A stretch of 64,000 nucleotides of DNA from Fragilaria radians (Eukaryota; Bacillariophyta; Fragilariophyceae; Fragilariales; Fragilariaceae), in assembly GCA_900642245.1 (NCBI GenBank), contig CAAAJI010000007.1:358362-422361 (forward strand), written 5' to 3'. Shown piece after piece: positions 21,974 to 33,412 of this stretch. The translations under genes and the position numbers were made by a program. The notes beneath the pieces were generated by a model. It worked only from the letters and a program-made list of their open reading frames with translations. It was not told the origin of the DNA and made no database searches. Within the stretch, counting starts at the first letter, position 1. Every line of letters begins with the position of its first letter.

Positions 21974-23805
21974 TCAGTTCTCATTCAAACTCATGTCTTG
22001 GACAGCTTTAGATGCTGCATTTGCGTAATACTCCTCTGTAGGCTTCATTGCAGGAAATAGGAGGACTTCTTTGATGTTATTTTTGTTCGACAAAAACATG
22101 GTGAGACGGTCAATACCAAGACCAAAACCACCAGTAGGAGGCAATGCATGTTCCAAGGCAGTGACAAAGGCATCATCTGTTATCATCGCTTCGTCATCTC
22201 CCTTTTTACTATCCTTGGCCTGTTCCAAGAAATTTCGGTATTGATCAATTGGATCATTTAACTCTGTGTAAGCATTAGCAAGCTTTCCGTGAAGAGAATT
22301 ATAAGTGAGGAAAGTTTTCAATATGATTAACACACATATCTCATCTTGAAGCATGCACTTACTTCTCGACCTGCAGAAAAGAGCTCGAAACGTTCGGTCA
22401 AAAATGGCTTGGAACGGTGGTGCTTAGCAAGTGGGCTCATGATTTGAGGATGCTCAGTGATGAAGGTTGGGTGAATGATATCAGATTCCAAGTATTCTCC
22501 AACAAGAGTATCTAACAATCGTGCTGTTGTATGAGGTGGTGTGCACTCCAGCTCACGCTCCTTCAAAATGGCAACGAGTTTTTCCTCGACTTCGGGATCA
22601 TCCAGAGACGGGAGTTTAATTCCCATCACTTCCTCTAATCCCTCAATCATTGGAATGCGTTTGAAGGGTGGAGTGAAGTCTATTTCGACTTCAGGTTGTC
22701 CTGGCTTTGGAGAATATTTAATCTTATAACTCCCAGTAACATTCTTAACAAGGCTCGAAACCATCTCTTCACACATGATCATTAGATCATTGTAGTCCGC
22801 GTATGCTTGGTAGAATTCTAAGGTTGTAAACTCTGGATTGTGGGTTAAATCAATTCCCTCATTCCGAAACTGCCTTCCGATTTCGTAAACACGATCAAGT
22901 CCACCGATTACGAGTTGTTTGAGATATAGCTCTGGCGCAATACGGAGAAAAAGATCTAGATTCAAATCATTATGATGAGTGATGAATGGCTTGGCTACAG
23001 CACCTCCTGCAACCATGTTCATCATAGGTGTTTCCACTTCTAAAAAGTGACGATCGTTCAGATACGTTCTAATCTGGTTGATAATAGCGGCTCGAATGAT
23101 AAAAACATTGCGAACATCGTTATTGACAATTAGGTCGAGATACCTCTGTCGGTAACGTGTTTCGACGTTAGTGATTCCTCCCAATCCTGTGTCACCCTTC
23201 GGAAACGGCAGCATGTGTAAGCATGGACTGAGTAAGATAATGGATGATGGGAAAATAGAGAGCTCTCCGTTTTTAGATTTTCCAGGATAACCCGTTACAC
23301 CGACAATGTCACCTCGTTTGATAGTTCGATGAATCTTGTGAAAGGCTTCTTCTGATTCGTAAGTGGCCAGGGATGACATGACTTGGATTTTGGCACCATC
23401 ACCGCGCAAATCATAAAAATAGAGCTTTCCCTGACCTCGTACGCTGACAATACGACCTGCAACGCTGATAGTGATATTTTCCAACTGATCCCCAGCCTCG
23501 GTTTTAGGATCATATTCGGAAACAAAGTCTGGAATACGATAATCCACATGAAATTTGTGAGGATATGGATTACCACCCTCTGCGACAATCTGCTTAATTT
23601 GTGCCTCACGGTTAGCCTTGTATTGAGACGGATCCAAGATCTCTTCCTCTTTCTTATTGGCTGGTGCAGTCGCAGCTTTGGCTGCAGCCTTTTCAGCTTT
23701 TTGTGCCGCAGCATGCTCAGCTTTGAGTAGCTTCTTTAGAGCATTCTTAGAGAGAGGCTGACCATTCTCATCCAATCGCACCGTTTGACCTGCTTCAGAC
23801 GACAT
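21974..23805 (-). CDS. Lysyl-tRNA synthetase, class IIb, cytosolic type
   Basis: Exon 1 is 22363-23805 and exon 2 is 21974-22282 (80-nt intron); 583 residues (human KARS about 597). A lysine/alanine-rich N-terminal helix (about residues 20-50), typical of eukaryotic cytosolic LysRS, is followed by the OB-fold anticodon domain (about 85-195). The catalytic core then shows TRYRQRYLDLI, motif 1 near FLEVETPMM, motif 2 RNEGIDLTHNPEFTTLEFY, and, after the splice, LANAYTELNDP and motif 3 GFGLGIDRLTMFL. It charges tRNA-Lys. No targeting peptide is visible. The gene is divergent from Vps34 across 240 bp, so the two may share a promoter region. Confidence 0.97.
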
Positions 23806-24045
23806 AATTCCTAACTATTTCGGCTAGAGTAAGTAGTACTGCTTGTGTTTCAAGAATGCAACGGAAACAAGCTCGAGCCAGTTTTTAATGTTTCTGCGGT
23901 CAGAAATGTACGACGTTATGATTCAAGTAGTACTAGTAAACACAGTAGTATTAACGAAGTAAACATTTAGGATGTTCCATTTGTACTGTCCTGGCCTACA
24001 GTCCTAATTTAACTGTTTCGTCAGTCCCAGTTGCATTACACGAAA
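23806..24045. promoter_or_regulatory. Divergent promoter region, LysRS / Vps34
   Basis: A 240-bp spacer between divergent ATGs. AT-rich, with no recognised motif. It must contain both 5' UTRs. Confidence 0.4.
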
Positions 24046-26696
24046 ATGGCTGACCCTGCTGCAAGCAAACAATGGATTGATGTCACATGGATGCCACATT
24101 CATCGCTATCACACAATTCTCACATAAGTCTCGCAATCAAAGAACTATCTGTACCAAAAGAATCATACGTCGAAGTAGTGTTATATGGAGTAGCAGGCAT
24201 TCAATGGACATTTCCATGTCAAACTTCAATTTCATCACAAGGAATTTGGGATCAAATCTTAAACCTTCCAATACGCTGGAGAGACTTGCCCCGAGATGCC
24301 GCATTATCATTAAATGTTGTGGTATCCGAGGGTGTTGTCGAACATACTCACCGAGCTTCGATGCAATTTTTTGATGAACAAGGAATTTTGAAATCAGGTT
24401 TGCAGAGAATAATCCTGGAAGAAAGTGAATCGAATGATAGGGATCTTGTGTGGGATGCAAAACTGACTCTCTATCAATTAGAGAACCCCGCATCAAAGAT
24501 GAAGTTCGGTCGAAAGCAAAACGTTCGATGGCTGGACGACATAACTCGGGATCATTGCCTTAAATCCCTGGTAAATGCTAAGGTGGAACAGGAGTTGACG
24601 ACCATGAGATCGAAATCTCTCTATTTGATTCTAGAATTGCCAACTTTTGATGTACCAATACTTTACGAAGAATCTCGCTATCAGAATTCTACACCCAAAC
24701 CTCCCTTCTATGACATGGAAAGCGAACAAGATAACCCAGTGGAAGACAAGTACCGTACACTTGCGCACGATTTATTACGAGGTTTGGTAGATCCGGCTCT
24801 AAAGCCAGATAGAGAACAGCGTGATCAACTGGCAGCTATTATAGCCTCTCCATCACCTCATCCCACGGCACAAGAAAAAGATTTGCTTTGGAAATTTCGC
24901 TTCAGTTTGGTGGACAATCGTAGGGCGTTAACTAAATTTCTTCTTGCTGTAGATTGGACTGTGGAGTCCGAGGTTGTTCAAGCAGCTGAACTTCTGGAAC
25001 AATGGCGCCAGCGAAGTCCCATCGAGGTGACTGACGCCCTGAAGCTTTTGGGAAAAAACGTTGCATTCTCCACTAGTCTGGTTCGTTCATATGCCATTGA
25101 TACCCTATCAGCAGCTCCAGATGATGAACTTCGCCTTTATTTACTGCAGCTCGTACAAGCCCTCAAATACGAAAACATGAATCCAGAGCCAAATCAAAAT
25201 GATGCATCTCGATCTCTAGCACACTTTCTTATTGATCGAGCTGCGAAAAACATTCAACTTGCTACTTACCTCTATTGGTATTTGAAAGTGGAGCTGATGG
25301 ACCCCACTTATGGTCCTCTATATCAAGAGGTTTTTGAAGATCTCAAAGCGAGATTATCTTCAACGCCCGAACCCCCTGAGATGATAGAAACATCAAAGGG
25401 ATTTATGAAATTAGTTGCCTCAACTATTGCAGAGGCTTCTGGGCGCGAAAGTGAATCGACAGCTCGAAGTAAAGTTAGATCTGCTTGGGATATCCTGATT
25501 ACACAGGACGAATTCATTTCAGGCATCATGGACCTTCAGAAAGCTAGTAGAGAAGTTCGCGGGAAAAAAGACGCGAAAGAATTACATTTTCGTGAGGTGC
25601 TAGCGAAGAATGGATTTGATCGCAAATTAGCTGGTAATGCGATTCCATTGCCTTGCGCTCCCAATATCATGGTCGATGGAGTTTATTCTCAGTCTGCAAA
25701 AATGTTCAAATCAGCGCTTTATCCAGCTCTCGTTGAATTTCGTGTCGACAGAGTTATTGCGAACCATGGGTCCAAAAAAAAGGAATCTCAACAAAGCCTA
25801 GGATCTAGTTTATCTGCATCAAAGAAAGTAGATTCTTTATTATCCTACAAGCTAATGGTGAAAACGGGCGACGACTTGCGGCAAGATCAGCTCGTGATGA
25901 TGATGATTCAACTTTTGGACCGACTATTGAAGCGAGACACATTGGACCTTCATCTTACTCCCTATTCCATAATTGCTATGTCTCCGTCTAGTGGACTTAT
26001 GGAGTTTGTGGACGGATCCATTCCTATTTCGCAAATCCTCGCAAACTACAATAATTCTATTATGAATTTTTTCCAATCAACATCACCTCGAAAAGGGGCA
26101 AAATATGACGTCAAGCCTAGGGTTCTCTCCACGTATATAAGAAGCTGCGCAGGATACTGTGTAATAACATATCTCCTGGGAGTCGGTGATCGTCATTTGG
26201 ACAACATCTTACTTCAGGCTACAGGGAAATTCTTCCACATTGATTTTGGATTCATCTTTGGCCGCGATCCGAAACCATTACCTCCTGCGTTTCGACTAAC
26301 TCGTGAGGTATGTCAACTTAGTTGTATTCCGCTATGTCCTTCCAACTCACACATTGAAATCCATGATAGATGGTGGATGGCATGGGCGGCCAAGATTCTT
26401 CGGAATATAGACAATTCTGTTCCTTGGCCTGTCAGGCTTTCAACATTTTACGAAAGAGTGCAGGCCTTGTTCTCAACTTACTTCACCTTATGAGCGATGC
26501 GGGTATTGAAGACCTATCAAATAATCGCACTGCTGATGCTGAGGGAGTTATATCATCCGTTGAAAATAGGTTTCGTTTAGATCTGAGCGATGAAGATGCA
26601 GATCGTTTTTTCAGGAATCTAATAAATGATTGCCTCGGTGCGATAGCTCCGCGTGTGATGGATGTTTTGCATTCGATAGCCGTTTCTCGTAGATAA
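24046..26696 (+). CDS. VPS34: Class III phosphatidylinositol 3-kinase, Vps34
   Basis: Exon 1 is 24046-26307 and exon 2 is 26370-26696, with a 62-nt intron; 862 residues (human 887). An N-terminal C2 domain (about 10-190) is followed by the PIK accessory helical domain (about 245-470) and a lipid-kinase domain. The latter has YKLMVKTGDDLRQDQLVMMM, the catalytic loop GDRHLDN near 713, and the activation segment HIDFGFIFGRDPKPLPP. The splice restores FRLTRE|MVDGMGG, and the C-terminus FRLDLSDEDADRFFRNLI is diagnostic of Vps34. It makes PI3P on endosomes and autophagosomes. Without splicing, the protein would lose the last 100 or so residues including the essential C-terminal helix, so the intron is well supported. 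A downstream spacer of only 72 bp separates it from the convergent fibrillin gene. Confidence 0.96.
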
Positions 26697-26768
26697 CTGA
26701 GAAATTGGGTTGTCAACAACATAATAATGTTAAGTCATAAGTTGTTTAAGTAGCAATTTGTTAGTCTT

Positions 26769-27410
26769 TTATTTTGAGCGACAAATGAGGATATCATTTC
26801 TACTATTCGTGTCTACACGTATATCTCCATCCAAGTAAACGGTATCAAACCAACCTTTTCCAATCGGAGGGATCTGCAACTTTCCCCATCGACCTAAACT
26901 AAGTGTTGCCTCACTGAATTCAAAGTATGTTCTCACACCATTGGGTTCTCTTGATAAGGATCCTTTTACCCCAAAATAACCTCCACTTTTGAATGGGATC
27001 ATGTTTTCCAATATGGCACCATCAATTATTTGGTAAATTTCTGTACAAAGCTTGAAATCAATAAAAAAGTTAATTTCTTTCTCACTAGTCCATTGGAGCA
27101 GCCACTTTCGATTGAGTGCAGGATCACTCGCAGCGTTAGGAATAGGACTAACTGTCCTTAATTCAGAAATCAATTCTTCGACGACACCTCGATCCACGGT
27201 ATTTTTCTCGCATTCTTCCAGTAACCTAAGCTTCAACTCGTTACGTTTCTTGTCAATTAAAACTTTGTTATTGCCACCACCGAAAGCATTCTGGATGAAA
27301 GATAGTCTCGGAAAAGCAGTTTCTTGTAGAAAAGATTGTAAGGCCAGTGAATCCTGTATAGCAACGCTGAGAAGAAGAAGAAGGAGCACAACCTTCACAC
27401 TCTGGAGCAT
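26769..27410 (-). CDS. Plastid lipid-associated protein (PAP/fibrillin)
   Basis: Single exon. The start at 27410 is preferred because it begins directly with a signal peptide (MLQSVKVVLLLLLLSVAIQ); an upstream in-frame ATG at 27497 would add 29 residues. The protein has 213 residues. The PAP/fibrillin fold shows RKWLLQWTSEKEINFF near its beginning (family G-x-W-x-L-x-Y-T-T) and ends GWFDTVYLDGDIRVDTNSR, matching the conserved GWFDTVYLDDDLRI box. Fibrillins are lipocalin-like proteins of plastoglobules and thylakoids that bind lipids or quinones. Plastid location follows from the family and the signal peptide. The likely cleavage region, LALQSFLQ, contains no classic ASAFAP motif. Confidence 0.87.
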   Translation of the reverse strand: MLQSVKVVLLLLLLSVAIQDSLALQSFLQETAFPRLSFIQNAFGGGNNKVLIDKKRNELKLRLLEECEKNTVDRGVVEELISELRTVSPIPNAASDPALNRKWLLQWTSEKEINFFIDFKLCTEIYQIIDGAILENMIPFKSGGYFGVKGSLSREPNGVRTYFEFSEATLSLGRWGKLQIPPIGKGWFDTVYLDGDIRVDTNSRNDILICRSK

Positions 27411-29393
27411 GATTTCACAACCTGTTTCTTTTTTGTGACGATTCAGTGAATTGGACTGAATATTTCGGTTAAGGTTTAAGATAACACCATGAAACACTTT
27501 TTGTTGAAAAATTTAATTTGTTCTGAGCAAAAAGATGAAAATTTAAGAGAAGTAGAAACCTATCTATCTTTCTGAAAAATAAATATTGACTGCGTAAGGT
27601 AGTGAAGAATTTGCTCGGAACAATACTTAATTTTTAGGAAGAAATAATAGCGTGATAAGACACCTGCATAGGGAGACCACATCATTTACAATACGAGATT
27701 GAAGAGATGAGATATCTAAAAGGTCATAACTGTCTTTGAATTTCCGTTTATGAATTTCCAAACATTAAAATGACATGGATTTTACGATCGTCATCTGATA
27801 ATGCAGAGTTTGCAGGATATAAGATTTCTTGCATGATGCAATATTTGAGTTTCACTACTTGACCTAACATGACATTGGTATCTTCAATCTCACAGGACTA
27901 CCTGTGTGATTCTATGCATATCATCATCTTTTTTCTTATCATTTATTTAGGTGAAAGTCATATCAGAATCAAAGCTGTAGCAAAAGAATCAAAAAAATTT
28001 ATTGTTGGTGCAAAGTCTATATCATTATTTTGTCAACTTTAATTCTGTGTTTTCTTTACTTTTCTGAAAGCTTAAGACATTGAGAAAAATGAAGTAACGT
28101 TAATGCGATAACAGTCATACAAAACATCATAATTAGACTTTAGATTAACAAACATGAAAGTTATATTCTTTCCAATGTCTTGAAGAAACTTCATTTTATT
28201 TTCAGATTAATGTACAAAATTTGGAGACGTCGAGTATTATCAATTAAGAAAACAACAAGTTGAAAAAATCAAGTTTCAGACATTGAGGTAATTTAGTACA
28301 TAATATTTCCCTTGTGAGATGTACCTCATGAGCTATGCTTTTATCTCTTATTTTATCATTATTGTTCCAGATCAATGTACTAGCTTATGACAATAGATTG
28401 CTAAACCACTACATCTTTTTCTTCAGCTGTATTGGCAAGACAAATACGGTATTCGGTTTATTGCAAACAATGTGTCACCCCACCGTTCACTTCAACAAGA
28501 GAATCTCTACTGAGGAAGAATACTTTTGCTCAGGTGTGAAGTTCATGAAAGGAAAGGAAATGTTTCAAGTCCGGATAGAAGGAAACATGGTAGAATTTCA
28601 TTTAAAATTAGTACCATTGAAATGCCTCATATAACTTCAGAGTGAAAATGGGAAAGATTCCTTTGAAGCTCAACAAAAAAAGCATTGTATTGAGCATGAC
28701 TTGTTGAACTTGTTTTCAGGAATGCTCTTACTCGTATATTTAAACAATTGAGATTTGTCACAAACTTCAATGACCAATGTGCTACAAATAAACGGAGATC
28801 TACCTTTCGATATTACTTGAAGAATCCAAGCTTGTGTCATACATGATTTGTCCGCTGCTCTCAATGTTTGACAAGAGGAAAAATAAGTGAGAACCTGTGA
28901 ATGAGATGAAGGTCTATAACATGTAGTATAGTTTTATACATGATAAAGGAAATGCCTAGTGAAATGGATATCTATACTACTACACCGAAAGCAAGTCATT
29001 TCTTCTCGGTCGGTGATTATAATGGATAGTTAGAAAACATTGTAGTTTTGTTATTCCATCGAAACACCATATATCTTTGCAAGGATAGAAGATTTCCTTG
29101 GTTGTAATCTTGGGTGTGCAAGTGAAAGGCCCGGGTGATGATAAATTTAAGAATTTTCACATTGCCCATGGCTTGATGCTTATGCCACATGTATAATAAT
29201 ACAATGAATAGTTGCATCTTTATCTCTTTTTTATTGATCGAGTTGTGATTCTGGGTTTCGCGCTAGTTCTACGATACTAGTGGGTTGGATTTTAGAAATT
29301 ATTGCAAATTATGAAATCTTCTGTCTTCTTTCCTGACTGCGGTACACAAGGAATAATGATAAAATAATAGTTTCCAGAATAGTTCCAAACACA
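27411..29393. other. Spacer between the fibrillin and DUF6817-like genes
   Basis: About 2 kb of AT-rich DNA between divergent genes. One 99-codon ORF (28335-28634, plus) has no recognised domain. No repeats stand out. Confidence 0.4.
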
Positions 29394-30626
29394 ATGTCAA
29401 TACATTCGACTTTCTTAATAATTTTACTCGTATCATTATTGGGGACTCTCCTGATTAAAGCCAACAACGAAGTTTCCTCATTTCGGGAAGAATGTGATGC
29501 GAATTGTGTCTCTGCGGACCACAATGCCACAACGCTTTTTGAAACCATCCTTGCCGATGATTACGAGGCCTTAGACGATACTCTTCCGAAGTCAATCGAA
29601 GAACTCAAGAAGCGTGGGGCACATAGGTGCTGGCACAAGCACTCGACATTCCTTCAGCATCTTTTAGGAGTTCACAATATTCTTCGGTTGTGGGATCAGA
29701 ATGAAACAATAGGCAGAGTTGGATTGTTCCATTCAGCGTACTCAAATTCGTATGTGAATCTTGCTTTATTCGATCCAAATGAAGCGAAAGAGCGAGTTTT
29801 GATGAAAAATTTGATTGGCTCTGACGCTGAGAAGCTTGTTACCATATTCTGCAGTATCGACCGTCAAGCCATTGTTGTTGACACTATTCTAAAAAATAGC
29901 GTAATTCCAGAGTCAGGTTTGTTAGCACCTCATCTAAGAAATAAAGAAGAAAAGGTATTTTTATCGCCAGAGGTGTTATATATTTTGGTCATCTTCACCA
30001 TGGCTGACATTGCCGATCAGTATTTTGGTTGGCAAGACACACTTTTTGGAGGAGAAGAAAGCGTCAACAGTATGTTGATCCCCATTGAGTCTATTGATAG
30101 CCATGAATCCACATCTATTTGGCCAGGGATATCGCGACCTGGCCTTTGGATGAGTTATCTGTCTCAGATTGGGTCAATCGCTCAAACATTTGCCTCATCA
30201 CACGTTGAAACCTCAGGCTCTGTAGCTTTTCCAGTTCCTCCTGTTTTCGAAAAATGTACACAAATTTTGCTCCGAAGCGATGAAATAAAGGCTCGTGATC
30301 TTTACTGGAGTGTGGTGACAGGTGAAATACGTACTTTCGACGATGTTATTTTGGCATTGGAGACTTCTGTCAAGTACAATCCTTGGACATTTGAGCCTCA
30401 TGTGCTGCTTGCACAAAAGTATCTTCATGTCAATAACTTCACAAAAGGCGAAACATCGGCTACCCGTGCTCTCCACCTTCAACGTCAATGGGGGACTGCT
30501 TGGGACAAACGAATGTCATTCGCAGCATGGGTTGCATGGACACGAGTATTGCTACAGAGGGCACAAGATCAATTGGAATGGCCATTAAGCAGTTGGGACG
30601 TGAACAATTTTGGTTTAGTACGCTAA
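29394..30626 (+). CDS. Secreted DUF6817-like protein with HD-like histidine motif
   Basis: Single exon, 410 residues. An N-terminal signal peptide (TFLIILLVSLLGTLLIKA) is followed by a domain with HSTFLQHLLGVHNILRLW and VGLFHSAYSNSYVNLALF. These are the hallmarks of the DUF6817 family, whose spaced histidines recall HD-domain hydrolases. The C-terminal quarter contains helical repeats that look TPR-like (WTFEPHVLLAQKYL, TSATRALHLQRQW). Biochemical function is unknown; a metal-dependent hydrolase is only an inference. It could act in the ER, the plastid envelope or outside the cell. It converges with the DnaJ gene with a 66-bp gap. Confidence 0.7.
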   Translation: MSIHSTFLIILLVSLLGTLLIKANNEVSSFREECDANCVSADHNATTLFETILADDYEALDDTLPKSIEELKKRGAHRCWHKHSTFLQHLLGVHNILRLWDQNETIGRVGLFHSAYSNSYVNLALFDPNEAKERVLMKNLIGSDAEKLVTIFCSIDRQAIVVDTILKNSVIPESGLLAPHLRNKEEKVFLSPEVLYILVIFTMADIADQYFGWQDTLFGGEESVNSMLIPIESIDSHESTSIWPGISRPGLWMSYLSQIGSIAQTFASSHVETSGSVAFPVPPVFEKCTQILLRSDEIKARDLYWSVVTGEIRTFDDVILALETSVKYNPWTFEPHVLLAQKYLHVNNFTKGETSATRALHLQRQWGTAWDKRMSFAAWVAWTRVLLQRAQDQLEWPLSSWDVNNFGLVR

Positions 30627-30692
30627 CAAAGCTCTTAAAATAGGATAAAGTTTAGTACGGTTGTGCTATGGCTTTGGGTGTGCAAATTGTAA

Positions 30693-32123
30693 TCAGGACA
30701 CGGCTTGCTTTTTGTCCAACTCATCTTCATCGTTAGTTACTTTTTCAACCTTTTTCTTAGATTTTCCCTCTTTCTTTGTACCTCCAAAAATACTTGAGAA
30801 AGCACTTCCTACAGCACCTGCCAATTTACCTGAAATACCGCCACCACACGATTCAGTTTCTTTATCGAACTCTCTCAATAGCTCCTCTTGACGAGGTGTA
30901 ATTTTTTTTGGAATTTCGATCTTCAGATGTGCTATTTGGTTGCCAAAAGATTTCGAGTCAAGGCGCTGGATCCCCTTACCGCGTAGCATCAGTTTAGTGT
31001 CAACTTGGCAACCTTTGGGAATTTTCATTTCTACCTCTCCAGTAAGTGTTCTAACATCTACAGTTCCACCGAGAACAGCCTGAGTTAGAGAAATAGGTAC
31101 TTCTGTGTGGACGTCAAATCCATCTCTCACAAAATATTCATCGGGCTCAACGACTACTTGTACAAGGAGGTTACCCTTGGGGGCCCCAGGATCTCCTTCT
31201 GCTCCCTGCCCCGATAAACGTAAGGTCATTCCGTTGTCTATTCCTGGAGGAACTTCAACGATCACATCCCGTTCCTTAATCTTTGTTTGCCCAGATTTCG
31301 AATCTCTAACTTGATAACGAAGATGCAAATCCTTGGATGCTCCAAACACTGCTTCCATGAAAGAAACATGAACTCGCATTTGTAAATCTGCACCTTGCCG
31401 TGGGCCTCGAGGACGGCGGCGACCTCCGCCGAAAAGTGCTTCAAATAGTTCTTCAGCATCAATATCCTGTGGCCCTGAACCTCCAGTCGAAAAATGAAAT
31501 GAACCATCACCAAAGTCAAATCCTGAAAACGGATTACCTCCCTGTCCGAATCCAGAGTTAGGATCGACTCCGGCATGACCAAACTGATCATACATTTCAC
31601 GCTTCTTTGGATCGGACAACATTTCATATGCCTCAGATGCCTCCTTAAACTTTTCTGCAGCTTTTTCATCCCCCTAAGGAATCAAGATGCAGCATGTGAG
31701 AACAGAAGAAAATAAATAATTCAAATGAGAGAAATGACTATTGTTGTGGATACGAAAAAAATGTCTTTTCTATCATGAATAACTTACTCCATTTGTATCT
31801 GGATGGTATTGCTTTGCAAGCTTAAAATAGGCTTTTTTAATCTCGCTCTTATCAGCTTTCTTGGAAACTCCCAACACCTGGTAAAAATCCTTTTTCTCAG
31901 AGGAAAACCATCGATGTGAAGAGTTACACAAGTTATTCAACGATGAATTAAGATGTTTGCGTGTCCCTAGTGACGATTTTGAGGACGATATAACATGATA
32001 CTGTCGAGATTGTTGGCAGACTGAAGTATTAAACCTGTCTGTCGTCCAAACCATAAATGCTTTACCTCCTTGAAAACGAAGAATTCGGGGAAGTTGTATA
32101 GAAGATGGTATCAAGGTGCTCAT
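30693..32123 (-). CDS. Mitochondrial-type DnaJ (Hsp40) co-chaperone lacking the zinc finger
   Basis: Exon 1 is 31788-32123 and exon 2 is 30693-31673; 438 residues from ATG 32123. A basic Ser-rich N-terminus containing HRWFSSEKKDFYQVLG suggests a mitochondrial presequence of about 75 residues. The J-domain (about 79-140) has the HPD motif (YHPDTNG). A Gly/Phe-rich linker with RRRPRGPRQGADLQ follows, then the two C-terminal beta domains (VEVPPGIDNGMTLRLSGQG, VDVRTLTGEVEMKIPKG). The CxxCxGxG repeats that normally sit between the G/F linker and the beta domains are missing, so it is class B in layout although the rest resembles bacterial DnaJ. The C-terminus is Lys-rich. It would stimulate an organellar Hsp70; a plastid location is an alternative. 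Confidence 0.9.
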
Positions 32124-33412
32124 CTTGTTATAGACCAATTGACAAAAATGATGCAGGAGAGATTCTTCTAGAATTTGAGGCAATTTCCACCAAAGTTACT
32201 GGTCAAAGTAACAAGACGGAAAAAAAAGTGACTCTGTCGCCATTTTTTTCTCGAAAAACACTTCGAATTCCGTATTCCATAGATTATCAATTGGAGATTC
32301 GTCATACCTCTTATATTGAATGAGTAGAGGAGGTTAGGCACAATGTTCATTGCCATTGCAGGTACATGGGAGTGCAACCATACTTCTCTATTGCATTACT
32401 TGAGCAAGCGGGATACAATACTTTGTAGCTACAAAGGGGTTAATCACTAAAAGGTAAAACAGTCAGAACAACCTAAGCATTACTACTTTGATTACCTTTG
32501 CAAAGGTAAAGGATCTTAAAATTAGTAACCATCCAATACTTCCAAAACAGGTAAGCTCAATCATAACTAAAGTTTTTTTAATCAAATCCAATTAAATGTT
32601 GGAGTGCAGCAGATTTCATTTAATTGAATCATAAGAATTTAGCCTACATTGGTAATTCGGTTCTGGAAAACATTAAACATGAGCCATATTTAATCATCAA
32701 TGAATATTTCCGATAAATTATTTTTATTTATCTTTCAAATTTGGACAGGAAATAAGAAGGACTGCTAAAGCATCAAGATCAGTGAAAAGATGTGCAATTC
32801 CCCAGAATATCCTTACATCAAACATTTGTTTTGACAAATAGAAAGGTGCATAAATACCTTTTATAGACCATTAATTCATTTATAGACTAATTCTTGCTCA
32901 AAACCTTAGAGCACGCTTTAATCAATGTATTGTCTTCTAAATCTATGCTTTAAGGTATGTCAAAACATAGCCCTACCTCTGAGTTCCGCGTTTGATTCTA
33001 TCTGCTTAGATTTTGCGGAGATGTCGGCTGAAACATCATTTTTTATTTTTCCAGTTATAAACCACTTGCTATTGTTTCTATACTAAGCCACTACAGTACT
33101 TACGTCTCAATGAGTTGACACACTTGTTTAGTGAGTCTACGCAATTTTCAATGTTGAACTTCTTAAATAATTTTTATCAGTCTTGCACCTGGAATTGAAG
33201 CAATGCATTGTATTAGTTAATAATGATTTACATCCACTATAATAGGTTACCTTTATTGCAATCTCTTCTCCTTTTCGTTTCACCTGAGCTTTATTTTTTC
33301 AAGCACAACTTAACATATTTCTTTGATATTTTTATCACTTTTTTGTCATTCCCGTAGCCATGTAGCCCTACATTGTTTTGAACTCAAATCTCAAGTGGAT
33401 AGCGGGACCAAA
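32124..33412. other. Divergent spacer between the DnaJ and ABHD-like genes
   Basis: About 1.3 kb, strongly AT-rich, with no ORF over 75 codons apart from frames that extend the DnaJ exon upstream without an ATG. No repeat or RNA gene recognised. Confidence 0.4.
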
